The notes under the pieces: generated by a model
Told to the model about the DNA's origin: nothing
The model's database searches: none
Seen by the model: the letters and a program-made list of their open reading frames with translations, nothing else
Position numbers and translations under genes: made by a program
Source: Microbacterium oleivorans NBRC 103075
GTDB lineage: Bacteria; Actinomycetota; Actinomycetes; Actinomycetales; Microbacteriaceae
DNA length: 64,000 nt
Reading direction: 5' to 3'
Assembly (NCBI RefSeq): GCF_001552475.1
Contig: NZ_BCRG01000010.1
Span: forward strand, 62,001 to 126,000
Shown here: positions 1-10,749 of the stretch, in pieces
Layout: each line of letters starts with the position of its first letter
Position numbering within the stretch: position 1 is the stretch's first letter

Positions 1-627
1 CTCCAGCTCGAGAACCCGACGAGCGGGTCGGTGTTCATCGACGGCGCCGACACGTCGAGCATGGGTCGTGCCGAGGTGTTCGGCCTCCGCAGTCGCATGC
101 AGCCGGTCTTCCAGGACCCGTACGGCTCCCTCGACCCGCTCCGGAGCATCGGCGCCCTCATCGCCGAACCGCTCCGCGTACACGGCGTGGGCGACGAGAA
201 GTCGCGTCGCGAGCGCGTCTACGAGCTGCTCGAACAGGTGTCGCTGCCCCGCGAGGTGGCTTGGCGTTATCCGAACGAGCTGTCCGGTGGCCAGCGTCAG
301 CGCATCGCGATCGCTCGTGCCCTCGCGCTGAAGCCGTCGATCGTCGTCCTCGACGAGGCGGTGTCGGCGCTCGACGTGCTCGTTCAGGATCAGATCCTGC
401 GTCTGCTCGCCGAGCTGCAGTCGGAGCTCGACCTGACGTACCTGTTCATCACCCACGACCTCGCGGTGGTGCGTGTGGCGGCGGACCTCGTCTGCGTCAT
501 GGAGCAGGGGCGCGTCGTCGAGCAGGGCACGGTCGATGAGATCTTCGCCTCGCCCACCGAGGAGTACACCCAGCGACTCCTCGCGGCCATCCCCGGAGCG
601 GACATCCCGCTCGGCGGAGCCCGGTGA
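1..627 (+). CDS. Oligopeptide/dipeptide ABC transporter ATP-binding protein (5' truncated by window edge)
   Basis: The reading frame is open from base 1, so the N-terminus with Walker A lies upstream of the window. What remains holds a Q-loop region (VFQDPYGSLDPLRSIG), the ABC signature LSGGQRQR, Walker B with D-loop (VVLDEAVSALD, where Ala replaces the usual Pro after DE) and the H-loop (FITHDLAVV). The layout fits the DppF/OppF class, which powers peptide or nickel import at the membrane. It is probably the last ATPase of a separate transporter operon upstream. Its stop overlaps the next GTG by 4 nt. The family is certain. The substrate is unknown. Confidence 0.9.
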   Translation, partial: LQLENPTSGSVFIDGADTSSMGRAEVFGLRSRMQPVFQDPYGSLDPLRSIGALIAEPLRVHGVGDEKSRRERVYELLEQVSLPREVAWRYPNELSGGQRQRIAIARALALKPSIVVLDEAVSALDVLVQDQILRLLAELQSELDLTYLFITHDLAVVRVAADLVCVMEQGRVVEQGTVDEIFASPTEEYTQRLLAAIPGADIPLGGAR

Positions 628-1235
628 GCACTGGCCCTCTCAACGGTGAGGCGAGCTCGGGACGTTCCCGGGCCGCCTCACCGCGGGTCTTCCGTGCCGC
701 TTCCGGCACGGTCGCACTGATCCTGGCGTCGCTCGTGACGCTTCTCCTCCTCGTCGATGCCGTGATTCGCGCCGGCTGGGGGGAGATGCTCCTCATCGCT
801 CCGTGGCTGTTGTTGGTCCTCTGGTTCATCTACGTCGGGACGTTCGTCTCCCACGTGGCGATCGATGCCGACGGAGCGACGGTCCAGAACCTCCTGCGCG
901 TCGTGCGGGTCCCTTGGGCGCGCGTGACGGATATCGGCATCCGCTATCAGGTCAGATTCAGTCTGGATGACGGTCGCATCGTGAATGCGTTCGGTGGACC
1001 CGTCGCCGGACGCCCCGCCCGCCCTGGCCTGAGAGAGGATCGGAACCCGCGGGCGCGGATCCCTCCCGCGCTCCGCGATCTGGAGCTGATCCGCGAGCAG
1101 TGGCTCGACGCGACTGAAACCGGTTCCGACGGGGGGCCGGTCGTCCGAAGGTGGGATCTGCCCGCGCTCGGCGTGTTGCTGCTTATTCTCGTCTGGGGGC
1201 TGAGCGCGGTGCTCATCAGCGGGGCTGTGGGCTGA
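624..1235 (+). CDS. Membrane protein with bacterial PH-like domain
   Basis: A 203-aa protein of unknown function. Two hydrophobic helices come first (about residues 28-47 and 52-75). A soluble stretch of alternating polar and hydrophobic strands follows (VAIDADGATVQNLL, VPWARVTDIGI), like the short bacterial PH domain of actinobacterial membrane proteins. The last 20 residues form another hydrophobic helix. The GTG start overlaps the transporter stop (GTGA), so it is probably translated from the same mRNA. Nothing visible links it to transport. Domain type is inferred from pattern. The coding call itself is good. Confidence 0.7.
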   Translation: MSTGPLNGEASSGRSRAASPRVFRAASGTVALILASLVTLLLLVDAVIRAGWGEMLLIAPWLLLVLWFIYVGTFVSHVAIDADGATVQNLLRVVRVPWARVTDIGIRYQVRFSLDDGRIVNAFGGPVAGRPARPGLREDRNPRARIPPALRDLELIREQWLDATETGSDGGPVVRRWDLPALGVLLLILVWGLSAVLISGAVG

Positions 1236-1271
1236 GCGTACTGGCGGTTTTGCGGCGTGTTCACAGTCATT

Positions 1272-1299
1272 TTGCGAGCACGTCACGCAATGTTACGTT
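1272..1299 (+). promoter_or_regulatory. Possible promoter of the peptide ABC operon
   Basis: The 229-nt gap upstream of the permease holds TTGCGA and TACGTT separated by 16 nt. This is a weak match to a housekeeping promoter. A start near 1306 would leave a long leader of about 160 nt before the GTG at 1465. I see no clear repressor palindrome or other gene in the gap. Confidence 0.3.
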
Positions 1300-1464
1300 C
1301 ATACAAAGAGTTATCCAGACGGTCTTGTCAGCGTTGATGAGCGAGTTAGGGTCGTTGAGGCCGGACCCGGTTCCGGCACTTCGAACGCAACGCAAGAGCG
1401 CGTAAGCCCGAGAAAGAGCACCACTTATGTTTGTGCCAGCGACCCGAACGACTGGGATCTCCCG

Positions 1465-2448
1465 GTGACGCTGTACGTCCTCCGCCGGTTCGTCAACTAC
1501 GCGATCCTGAGCCTGATCGCCACCTGCATGGCCTATGTGCTGGCCAGCTCGATCTTCAGGCCGGGCGACGCGTTCTACGGCAGGAACCCCCGACCTCCGC
1601 AATCGTCCATCGACGCCTCCCTCGCTCAGCTCGGCCAGAGCCCGGACGTTCCGGTTATCGCCCGTCTGTGGCACTGGCTCGTCGGTCTCTTCACGCAGGG
1701 GTCGCTCGGCATCACGATCGGCAAGCAACCGGTCGTCGAGGAGATCATCGCCCGGTCCGGCGCCAGCCTTCGGCTCCTCCTGATCGGTTCGCTCATCGGA
1801 GCCGTGGTCGGCGTTCTGCTCGGGGTGTGGGGCGCCGTCCGCCAGTACCGCGCAAGCGACCAGATCGTCACCTACGGCTCGTTCCTGATCTTCGCGACGC
1901 CGACCTTCGTCGTCGGTGTGCTCCTGATGATCGGTGCGACCGCCCTCAACAACTCGATCGGCGTGCAGTTGATCACCTTCACGGGTGAATACAGCGCAGG
2001 CATCAGCGGAAGCTGGTGGGATCTGACCCTTGACCGGGCGGTTCATCTTCTGTTGCCGACTCTGGCGCTCATACTCATGAGCGCAGCCAGCTATTCGCGC
2101 TACCAGCGCAGCGTCATGCTGGACGTCCTCGGAGCCGACTACATCCGCACGGCCCGGTCAAAGGGACTCGAGCGCGGACCGGCGCTTTTCCGCCACGGCG
2201 TGCGCATCGCGCTCATCCCGATGTCGACCTTTTTCGCGTACAGCTTCGGCACACTCGTCGCGGGCTCCGCCATGCTCGAGATCGTTTTCAGCTGGCGCGG
2301 CATGGGGCAGTTCCTGCTCCAGGCCGTCAACACGAACGACGTCAACGCGGCAGCGGGAAGCACCCTCTTCGTCGCCATCCTCGTGCTGCTCTCCTCGACG
2401 TTCTCGGAGATCATCTACGCCGCCCTCGACCCCCGTGTGAGGAGCTGA
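1465..2448 (+). CDS. Peptide/nickel-type ABC transporter permease (DppB-like)
   Basis: A 327-aa integral membrane permease. It starts with the typical LRRFVNYAILSLIAT helix, has a periplasmic loop, then a five-helix core. The EAA-type loop is visible as DYIRTARSKGLERGPALFRHG, read in two parts (DYIRTARSKGL and the following coupling residues), which contacts the ATPase. It forms half of the import channel for peptides or similar cargo. The GTG start is chosen because the hydrophobic N-terminus begins right after it. Only 1 nt separates it from the next permease, so translation is coupled. Substrate cannot be read from the sequence. Confidence 0.92.
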   Translation: MTLYVLRRFVNYAILSLIATCMAYVLASSIFRPGDAFYGRNPRPPQSSIDASLAQLGQSPDVPVIARLWHWLVGLFTQGSLGITIGKQPVVEEIIARSGASLRLLLIGSLIGAVVGVLLGVWGAVRQYRASDQIVTYGSFLIFATPTFVVGVLLMIGATALNNSIGVQLITFTGEYSAGISGSWWDLTLDRAVHLLLPTLALILMSAASYSRYQRSVMLDVLGADYIRTARSKGLERGPALFRHGVRIALIPMSTFFAYSFGTLVAGSAMLEIVFSWRGMGQFLLQAVNTNDVNAAAGSTLFVAILVLLSSTFSEIIYAALDPRVRS

Positions 2449-2449
2449 C

Positions 2450-3376
2450 ATGGTCATCGCTCAGCAAGAAGCCGTCGAGGTGAGCCTCGATGACGAACAG
2501 ACCATCACCAAGCAGCGCCGTCCGCTCTCCAGAAACGGTCTCGTCTGGCGGCGTCTGCGCGGAATGCCGCGGTTCTGGGTCGGCGCCATCGCCTTCGCCG
2601 CCATCGTGCTGCTGTCGATCGTCGGGCCGTTCCTGACGCCGTGGTCGATCACCGATCGCGACATCTACAACATGGGCATGGGGCCGACCCTCCGCCACTG
2701 GTTTGGCACCAACAGCATCGGGCAGGACATCTTCGCCCAGACGATGGCGGGGCTGCAGAAGTCCCTCATCATCGGTCTCGTCGCCGGCATCCTCGGGACG
2801 CTGCTCGCGGCCGTCATCGGCTCCGTCGCAGGCTACGTCGGAGGAGTCACCGACAAGGTCATCAGCTGGTTCACCCACCTGCTGCTCGTCGTGCCGTCGT
2901 TCTTCATCCTCATCCTGCTGAGCCCGCTGTTCAAAAGCCTCTCTTGGGTCGCGTTGACGTTCTTCCTCGCGATCTTCAGCTGGATGATCATGGCGCAGGT
3001 CGTCCGCAACCAGACGCGCTCGCTGCGCAACCGCGACTTCGTGCGGGCCGCACGCTACATGGGTCTGCCGACGCGGAAGATCCTGAGCCGCCACATCCTC
3101 CCGAACATCGCGTCCCTGCTCATCATCGACGTGACCCTCGGAATCGTCTCGATGATCATGTCCGAGACGTCTCTGAGCTATTTCGGGTTCGGCGTGCAGA
3201 AACCAGACGTCTCGCTCGGCACCTTGCTCGCGGACGGCACGTCGGCTGCGCTGACACGCCCGTGGCTGTTCGTCTTCCCGGCGGGTGTCCTCATCGTCCT
3301 TCTTTTCGCCATCAGTCTCATCGGCGACGCCCTTCGCGATGCGATCGACCCGACCTCGGGGGCCAACCGTGCCTGA
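2450..3376 (+). CDS. Peptide/nickel-type ABC transporter permease (DppC-like)
   Basis: A 308-aa permease, partner of the upstream DppB-like subunit. It has a cytoplasmic N-terminal stretch of about 40 residues, a first helix (FWVGAIAFAAIVLLSIVGPF), a short soluble segment with the family pattern GTNSIGQDIFAQT, then the transport core. The coupling motif is DFVRAARYMGLPTRKILSRH (EAA loop). The C-terminus contains the usual DALRDAIDP ending of this family. Its stop overlaps the GTG of the ATPase gene by 8 nt. The family is certain. The cargo is unknown. Confidence 0.93.
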   Translation: MVIAQQEAVEVSLDDEQTITKQRRPLSRNGLVWRRLRGMPRFWVGAIAFAAIVLLSIVGPFLTPWSITDRDIYNMGMGPTLRHWFGTNSIGQDIFAQTMAGLQKSLIIGLVAGILGTLLAAVIGSVAGYVGGVTDKVISWFTHLLLVVPSFFILILLSPLFKSLSWVALTFFLAIFSWMIMAQVVRNQTRSLRNRDFVRAARYMGLPTRKILSRHILPNIASLLIIDVTLGIVSMIMSETSLSYFGFGVQKPDVSLGTLLADGTSAALTRPWLFVFPAGVLIVLLFAISLIGDALRDAIDPTSGANRA

Positions 3377-5498
3377 ATCCCTTTTCTCTTCGCCGCAGTC
3401 CCACCGCACACCACTCCTCTCGGTCCGCGACCTCAGCGTCACCTTCCCCCAACGGGGTTCGGGCGACGTGCAAGCCGTCCGCGGCATCTCGTACGACGTC
3501 CACCCGGGGGAGTTCCTCGGCATCGTCGGCGAGTCCGGCTCCGGCAAGTCCGTGTCGTCCCTCGCCGTCATGGGCCTCCTGCCCACCAACGCGCAGGTAA
3601 CCGGCTCGATCGAATTCGAGGGCAAGTCGCTTCTCGGCATGGACGACAAGAAGCTGTCGCGTATCCGTGGCAAGCACCTTTCGATGGTCTTCCAGGACCC
3701 GCTGTCGGCTCTGACTCCCGTCTACACCGTCGGTGATCAGATTGCCGAGGCGCTCCGTCTCCATGATTCGAAGCTGTCGGCTCAGGCGGCGGCAGCTCGC
3801 GCCGTCGAGCTGCTGAAGACCGTCGGCATCCCCGATCCCGAGCGGCGCGCCAAGGCGTTCCCGCATGAGTTCTCGGGCGGTATGCGCCAGCGCGCGATGA
3901 TCGCGATGGCGATCGCGAACGACCCGAAGGTGATCATCGCCGACGAGCCCACGACGGCTCTCGACGTCACCATCCAGGCACAGATCCTCGAGGTCCTCGA
4001 AAAAGCCAAGGACATCACCGGTGCGGCGGTCGTGCTCATCACGCACGACCTGGGTGTAGTCGCAGGTCACGCCGACCGCGTGGGCGTCATGTACGCCGGC
4101 AAGCTCGTCGAACTCGGCACGACGGATCAGGTTTTCCACGAGCCGCAGATGCCGTACTCGATCGGTCTGCTGCGTTCGGTTCCCAACATGCTCACTGCGG
4201 GAACGCAACGGCTCGTTCCGCTCGAAGGTCGCCCGCCCTCTCTGGCGGCGCTGCCCAAGGGGTGCCCCTTCGCAGCCCGTTGCCCCATCGCCGTGGACGC
4301 GTGCCGGGACGTCGAGCCCGACCTGGTCGCGCACGATCCCGCCTCGGGACCGGATCACGTCGCGGCCTGCATCCGCGGCGGCGAGATCGCCCGTGGCGAG
4401 ATCCCGCGCGGCGAGGTCTTCACCGTCGCGGATCCGATCATCGAGGGCGAGCTCGTCGACTCCGGTGCGGCGCCAGTCGTCGAGGTCACGGACCTGCGCC
4501 GACACTTCCCGCTCATGAAGGGTGCGATCTTTCCGCGCCGTGTGGGCACGGTGCGTGCCGTCGACGGCGTGTCGTTCACACTGAAGCCGGGGCGCACGAT
4601 GGGCCTCGTAGGGGAGTCGGGCTGCGGCAAGACGACGACGATCCTCGAGATCATGGAGATGACCGCTCCGCAGTCGGGATCGATCAAGATCAACGGCAAG
4701 GATGTCGGTTCGCTCAGCCCCCGCGAGCGCCATGCGCTCCGTCGCGACGTGCAGATCGTCTTCCAGGATCCGATGGGCGCCATCGACCCCCGCCTTCCGA
4801 TCAGCGAGGTCATCACCGAGCCGCTCTGGGCGATCGGCGCCAAGAAGGCGGACCGCGACAAGCGTGCGCTCGAACTGCTGGACCTCGTCGGGCTCGACCC
4901 GTCGATGTCCGACCGCTACCCGCATGAGTTCTCGGGTGGTCAGCGTCAGCGCATCGGCATCGCGCGCGCCCTCGCGACGAATCCGTCGGTCATCGTGCTC
5001 GACGAGCCGGTGTCCGCGCTCGACGTGTCCATCCAGGCGGGCGTCATCAACCTGCTCGAGGATCTGAAGGCCCGATTGGGACTGTCGTACCTCTTCGTCG
5101 CTCACGACCTGGCTGTCGTGCGTCAGATCGCCGACGACGTCGCGGTGATGTATCTCGGTTCCGTCGTGGAGCAGGGGCCGGTGTCGACGGTGTTCGGCAA
5201 CCCGCAGCACCCTTACACGAAGGCGCTCATCTCCGCGGCTCCCATCCCCGACCCCCGCATCGAGCGCGGTCGCACGCGGGTGCTTCTGCAGGGCGATCTG
5301 CCGAGCCCGACGCAGGAGATCAGCGGATGCCGGTTCCGTACCCGCTGCCCCCTGTACAAGCTTCTCGACGAGACGCGCCAGGAGATGTGTCGCTCCGCCG
5401 AGCCGGAGCTGACAGCCCACGGCCGTGCGCGCGTCGCCTGCCACCACGTCGAGGAATCGACGCTGGTCGACGAGGTCGCGTTGTCGGCCGCATCCTGA
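3369..5498 (+). CDS. Fused double ATPase of peptide-type ABC transporter (DppD-DppF)
   Basis: A 709-aa protein with two complete nucleotide-binding domains. The first has Walker A GESGSGKSVS, signature FSGGMRQR and Walker B IIADEPTTALD. The second has GESGCGKTTT, FSGGQRQR and IVLDEPVSALD. Each is followed by the oligopeptide-transporter C-terminal cysteine segment (GCPFAARCP and GCRFRTRCP). One chain therefore replaces the usual DppD/DppF heterodimer. The GTG at 3369 is preferred to upstream in-frame starts because the conserved N-terminus (LLSVRDLSV) follows closely and it overlaps the permease stop by only 8 nt. Such fusions are common in actinobacteria. Confidence 0.92.
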   Translation: MPESLFSSPQSHRTPLLSVRDLSVTFPQRGSGDVQAVRGISYDVHPGEFLGIVGESGSGKSVSSLAVMGLLPTNAQVTGSIEFEGKSLLGMDDKKLSRIRGKHLSMVFQDPLSALTPVYTVGDQIAEALRLHDSKLSAQAAAARAVELLKTVGIPDPERRAKAFPHEFSGGMRQRAMIAMAIANDPKVIIADEPTTALDVTIQAQILEVLEKAKDITGAAVVLITHDLGVVAGHADRVGVMYAGKLVELGTTDQVFHEPQMPYSIGLLRSVPNMLTAGTQRLVPLEGRPPSLAALPKGCPFAARCPIAVDACRDVEPDLVAHDPASGPDHVAACIRGGEIARGEIPRGEVFTVADPIIEGELVDSGAAPVVEVTDLRRHFPLMKGAIFPRRVGTVRAVDGVSFTLKPGRTMGLVGESGCGKTTTILEIMEMTAPQSGSIKINGKDVGSLSPRERHALRRDVQIVFQDPMGAIDPRLPISEVITEPLWAIGAKKADRDKRALELLDLVGLDPSMSDRYPHEFSGGQRQRIGIARALATNPSVIVLDEPVSALDVSIQAGVINLLEDLKARLGLSYLFVAHDLAVVRQIADDVAVMYLGSVVEQGPVSTVFGNPQHPYTKALISAAPIPDPRIERGRTRVLLQGDLPSPTQEISGCRFRTRCPLYKLLDETRQEMCRSAEPELTAHGRARVACHHVEESTLVDEVALSAAS

Positions 5499-5505
5499 AC
5501 CCCCT

Positions 5506-5529
5506 CCGGCGGGCGCACCATTCCGCCGG
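5506..5529 (+). other. Intercistronic hairpin between ATPase and binding-protein genes
   Basis: CCGGCGG (5506-5512) pairs perfectly with CCGCCGG (5523-5529) around a 10-nt loop. It lies 8 nt after the ATPase stop and ends 34 nt before the lipoprotein start. There is no U-run. It is a plausible partial terminator or RNA-processing site that would let the binding protein be made at a different level from the ATPase. Confidence 0.5.
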
Positions 5530-5563
5530 TGGTCACCAAAAGGTAAACGAGAGGAACAATCAC

Positions 5564-7249
5564 ATGAAGATTCGAGGTGCAAAGCCGTTCGGGTCTTTGG
5601 CGCTGCTCGGCGTCGCCGCACTCGTGATCTCTGGTTGTGCTGCCGGCAACACCGGTGCGCCCACCCAGAGTGCGTCTGCGGCTCCGGAACTCCCTGCCAC
5701 GGCATGGACCCGGGCCGATGCGGCCAAGGTCAAGGACGGCGGCACGCTGACCCTCGCGGTCGGATCGCTGCCCGTGCAGTTCAACATCAACCAGGTCGAC
5801 GGCAACGAGTCCGACACGGTGAGCATCGTCTCGGGCACCACCGGCGGACCTTTCAAGATCAAGGAAGACGGCACTCCGGTCGTCGACGAGAACTACGCCT
5901 CCTCGGCCGAGATCACCAGCGACGACCCGCAGATCGTCGAGATCAAGCTGAACCCGGACGCCAAGTGGGAAGACGGCACGCCGATCACGGCCGCCGACTA
6001 CATCGCGTACTGGAAGGCGCAGAACGGCTCCAACGAGGCGTTCACCCCGGCGTCCACCGCCGGCTGGGAGGACATCTCCTCGGTCGAGCAGGGCGCCGAC
6101 GAGTACGACGTCAAGATCACGTTCTCGAAGATCTACGCCGACTGGCAGGCGTTGTTCACGGGCGGGCTGCTTCCGGCATCCATCTCGAGCGACCCCAAGG
6201 CGTACAACGACGGCTACCGCACGAAGGCGGTCCCGTCGGCTGGTCCGTTCAAGATCTCGAAGATCGACTCGACCGGTCAGGTCGTCACCCTCGAGCGCAA
6301 CCCGCAGTGGTGGGGAGCGACCCCGAAGCTCGAGACCGTCCTGTACCGCGCGGTCAGCCAGGACCAGCAGGGTGCCTCGTTCGCCAACTCGGAGCTCGAC
6401 GCTCTGTACATCTCGGCCAACGCCGACCTGTACCAGACGGCCAAGACGCGCTCCGACGCCAAGATCGAGACGTCGGGTGGCACGACCTGGACTCACGTCA
6501 CGATGAACGCGAAGGAGGGCCCGCTCTCCGACGTCAACGTCCGTAAGGCCGTCGAGTCGATCGTGAGCCGCGAGCAGATCGCCGCCTCGGCGAACACGCC
6601 CGTCGACGCCCCTCCGATCACGCAGGGAGATTACATCTTCATGCCGGGTCAGAACGGCTACGAGGACAAGGCTCCCAAGACCGACACGAAGAAGGCGGCG
6701 GAGTACCTCAAGGAAGCCGGATACGAGGGCAGCGAGGGCGAGAGCTGGACCAAGGACGGCAAGGCGCTCACGCTCAGCGTCACGGTTCCCGCCGACACGG
6801 CGACGAACATCCAGCGCTCCGAGCAGGTCCAGGCGGACCTCAACGCGTTCGGCATCCCGGTCAAGCTCGAGACCGTTCCCGCTGCGACCTACTTCAGCGA
6901 CTACGTCATCCCGGGCAACTTCGAGATGGTGTCGTTCTCGTGGGTCGGCACGCCGTTCCCGATCTCTTCGTCGGAGGCGCTGTACTACCCGCTCGACTCC
7001 GAGTCGAACTTCACGGGCACGACGGATGACAAGCTCGGCGACCTGTACGACCAGGCCAACTCCGAGCTCGACCCCGCGGCGCGCATCGAGATCGCGAAGA
7101 AGATCAACGATGTGATCTGGGACTACATGCCGATGTTCCCGATCGCGCCGCTTCCGAACGTTTACGCCGTCAAGGAAGGTCTCGTCAACTGGGGTGCCAC
7201 CCAGTTCGAGACCATCGACTGGACGATCGTCGGCTGGGCTGCCGAGTAA
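5564..7249 (+). CDS. Extracellular solute-binding lipoprotein, family 5
   Basis: A 561-aa binding protein of the SBP_bac_5 family that captures peptides or similar ligands outside the cell and delivers them to the permeases. The N-terminus is a lipoprotein signal peptide, hydrophobic core FGSLALLGVAALVISGC with lipobox ISGC (Cys near residue 24), so it should be lipid-anchored. Family features include the repeated aromatic core and PDAKWEDGTPITAADYIAYW, which is the conserved entry motif. The ATG at 5564 is preceded by GAGAGGA at 8 nt. An in-frame earlier start at 5327 would destroy the signal peptide and overlap the ATPase gene. Last gene of the operon. Confidence 0.95.
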   Translation: MKIRGAKPFGSLALLGVAALVISGCAAGNTGAPTQSASAAPELPATAWTRADAAKVKDGGTLTLAVGSLPVQFNINQVDGNESDTVSIVSGTTGGPFKIKEDGTPVVDENYASSAEITSDDPQIVEIKLNPDAKWEDGTPITAADYIAYWKAQNGSNEAFTPASTAGWEDISSVEQGADEYDVKITFSKIYADWQALFTGGLLPASISSDPKAYNDGYRTKAVPSAGPFKISKIDSTGQVVTLERNPQWWGATPKLETVLYRAVSQDQQGASFANSELDALYISANADLYQTAKTRSDAKIETSGGTTWTHVTMNAKEGPLSDVNVRKAVESIVSREQIAASANTPVDAPPITQGDYIFMPGQNGYEDKAPKTDTKKAAEYLKEAGYEGSEGESWTKDGKALTLSVTVPADTATNIQRSEQVQADLNAFGIPVKLETVPAATYFSDYVIPGNFEMVSFSWVGTPFPISSSEALYYPLDSESNFTGTTDDKLGDLYDQANSELDPAARIEIAKKINDVIWDYMPMFPIAPLPNVYAVKEGLVNWGATQFETIDWTIVGWAAE

Positions 7250-7270
7250 GCAGTCCGCACACACAGCACC

Positions 7271-7304
7271 GGCGGGGCGGGGACCGAAAGGTCCTCGCCC
7301 CGTC
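7271..7304 (+). terminator. Terminator hairpin after the ABC operon
   Basis: A 15-bp stem, 7271-7285 with 7290-7304, has two G-U wobbles and a stable GAAA tetraloop (7286-7289). It sits 22 nt after the binding-protein stop. There is no U-tract, which is common for actinobacterial terminators. Confidence 0.75.
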
Positions 7305-7323
7305 GGCGTTCAGCAGGCTGCGG

Positions 7324-7329
7324 TAAAGT
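7324..7329 (+). promoter_or_regulatory. Possible -10 element for typA
   Basis: TAAAGT lies between the terminator and typA, which would give a leader of about 40 nt containing the Shine-Dalgarno AAGGA (7363-7367). No good -35 is visible. Confidence 0.3.
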
Positions 7330-7376
7330 GGACTGCCGGCATCCCGGCGACACCCTCTCTGCAAGGAATCCCCTTC

Positions 7377-9287
<1,911 letters not shown>

Positions 9288-9305
9288 TCCCGCGGTGACA
9301 CCCCA

Positions 9306-10010
9306 ATGACGGGTGACGAGACGCCGACCCGGCGCGCATGGCGCGACGCGGTCGGCGTCGTCGTTGCGACCAGCGCCTACGGCGTCTCCTTCGGCGCGTT
9401 ATCTGTGGCGTCCGGGCTCGACGTCTGGCAGACCTGCGTGCTCAGCCTGCTGATGTTCACCGGCGGATCGCAGTTCGCTTTCGTCGGTGTCATCGGCGGC
9501 GGGGGAGTGCTCGGCGCGGCGATCGCGTCGGCGGGTCTCCTCGGTATCCGGAACGTCGCCTACGGCCTCAGGATGTCGCCCGTGGTGGGCGTCGGCTTCT
9601 GGCGGCGAGCCGCGGCATCCCACTTCACGATCGATGAGTCGACCGCGGTCGCTCTCGCTCAGACGGATGCCGATGCCCGCCGCGTCGGCTTCTGGGTGAC
9701 CGGCATCGGCATCTACGTCGGCTGGAACCTGACGACCCTGGCTGGCGCCCTCCTCGGCGATGTCCTCGGCGATGTGAAGACTTACGGGTTGGATGCCGCG
9801 GCCGCAGCGGCGTTCCTCGCATTGCTGTGGCCTCGCCTGAAGCGGCGTCAGGCGGTTGCGGTGGCCGCGGCTGCCGCGGTCGTCGCCGCAGTCCTCACTC
9901 CCGCTCTCATGCCAGGGCTCCCGGTCCTCGTCGCGGCTCTCGTCGCCGTGGTCGTGGGATGGACGAACTGGTTCGCGGGCCGTTCTTCGACGGCGGAGGT
10001 GACGTCATGA
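9306..10010 (+). CDS. azlC: AzlC family branched-chain amino acid exporter, large subunit
   Basis: A 234-aa membrane protein with about six hydrophobic helices and the family features SYGVSFGALSV-like N-terminus (here SAYGVSFGALSV), FTGGSQFAFVG and a DESTAVAL segment. AzlC works with the small AzlD subunit to export branched-chain amino acids or analogues. The stop overlaps the azlD start (ATGA at 10007-10010), which fits equal subunit production. It lies 18 nt after typA with no terminator, so read-through from typA is likely. Substrate is inferred from family only. Confidence 0.88.
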   Translation: MTGDETPTRRAWRDAVGVVVATSAYGVSFGALSVASGLDVWQTCVLSLLMFTGGSQFAFVGVIGGGGVLGAAIASAGLLGIRNVAYGLRMSPVVGVGFWRRAAASHFTIDESTAVALAQTDADARRVGFWVTGIGIYVGWNLTTLAGALLGDVLGDVKTYGLDAAAAAAFLALLWPRLKRRQAVAVAAAAAVVAAVLTPALMPGLPVLVAALVAVVVGWTNWFAGRSSTAEVTS

Positions 10011-10321
10011 CTCTGTGGCATGCGGTGCTCGTCGCCTCGATCGTCTGCGTGGCGCTCAAGACGGTGGGTTACCTCGTCCCGCCGGCGTGGTTCGAAACGC
10101 CCCGGTCGTCGCGCACGATCGACCTGCTGACCGTCGCTCTTCTGGCCGCTCTGGTCGTCGTGCAGACCCTCGGAGTCGGGCAGGCGATCGTCGTGGACGC
10201 GAGAGTCCCGGCACTTCTGGTGGCCGGCGGTCTCCTGGCGATCCGCGCCCCTTTCCTCGTCGTCGTGGCGGCCGCGGCCGCCGTCGCGGCTCTCCTCCGC
10301 CTCTGGGGGTGGGCGGCATGA
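10007..10321 (+). CDS. azlD: AzlD family small transport subunit
   Basis: A 104-aa, very hydrophobic protein with three to four helices and the AzlD features LKTVGYLVPPAWF and a final hydrophobic run ending LLRLWGWAA. It pairs with AzlC to form the exporter. The ATG at 10007 overlaps the AzlC stop by 4 nt. The size is typical for AzlD. Confidence comes from the gene pair plus length more than from any single residue. Confidence 0.85.
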   Translation: MTLWHAVLVASIVCVALKTVGYLVPPAWFETPRSSRTIDLLTVALLAALVVVQTLGVGQAIVVDARVPALLVAGGLLAIRAPFLVVVAAAAAVAALLRLWGWAA

Positions 10322-10341
10322 TCCTCTCGGGAACGCGCGCC

Positions 10342-10347
10342 TAGACT
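10342..10347 (+). promoter_or_regulatory. -10 element TAGACT, leaderless start at 10354
   Basis: TAGACT is followed by 6 nt and then GTG at 10354. The spacing predicts transcription starting at the start codon itself. It also argues for GTG 10354 over GTG 10348, which touches the hexamer. Confidence 0.6.
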
Positions 10348-10353
10348 GTGGAG

Positions 10354-10740
10354 GTGAACGTCCTCCTCGCCCGCATCGCCACGTGGGTGCTCGCCGCCAT
10401 CATCGGCGTCGTCTACGGAGTGGCCGGCACGATCGGTCAATCCGCGGTCTGGGGCGTCCTTCCCGTGGGGCTCCTCGTCGCCTCGATCGGCTTCCTCGCG
10501 CTGCTGATCGCCGTCCGCATCCTCACGGGGGAGCGGGCCTCCGCCCTCGCGTGCGGTCTCGGCGCCCTGCTCGCCACTCTCGTCTTCGCGAACGAAGGGC
10601 CCGGCGGCTCCGTCGTGGTTCCTGCGCCGCCGGTGGGCGCGGTCATCACCCCGGGTCTCATCTGGACGTTCGTGGTCCCCCTGGTCGCGGCCCTCGTCGT
10701 GGCGTGGCCGTCGGCGTCCCGCCTCCGATCCACGAACTAG
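10354..10740 (+). CDS. Small integral membrane protein of unknown function
   Basis: A 128-aa protein with about four hydrophobic helices and no charged catalytic motif. I do not recognise the family with certainty. It resembles small actinobacterial membrane proteins encoded next to fdxA and dapC (possibly DUF6113). The start at GTG 10354 is chosen from its distance to the TAGACT -10 box. A GTG two codons upstream is the alternative. Its TAG stop (10738-10740) forms the first half of the fdxA -10 hexamer. No function can be assigned. Confidence 0.65.
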   Translation: MNVLLARIATWVLAAIIGVVYGVAGTIGQSAVWGVLPVGLLVASIGFLALLIAVRILTGERASALACGLGALLATLVFANEGPGGSVVVPAPPVGAVITPGLIWTFVVPLVAALVVAWPSASRLRSTN

Positions 10741-10743
10741 ACT
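10738..10743 (+). promoter_or_regulatory. -10 element TAGACT of fdxA, overlaps upstream stop codon
   Basis: TAGACT is followed by CATTCC (6 nt) and GTG at 10750, the geometry of a leaderless promoter. The TAG is at the same time the stop codon of the upstream membrane-protein gene. Confidence 0.65.
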
Positions 10744-10749
10744 CATTCC

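Noticed and set aside
3318..5705. Long minus-strand open frame (795 codons) opposite the double ATPase gene
   Set aside because: It mirrors a well-supported ABC ATPase in a high-GC sequence where antisense frames stay open by codon bias. The translation is Arg/Asp/Gly-rich with no recognisable domain.
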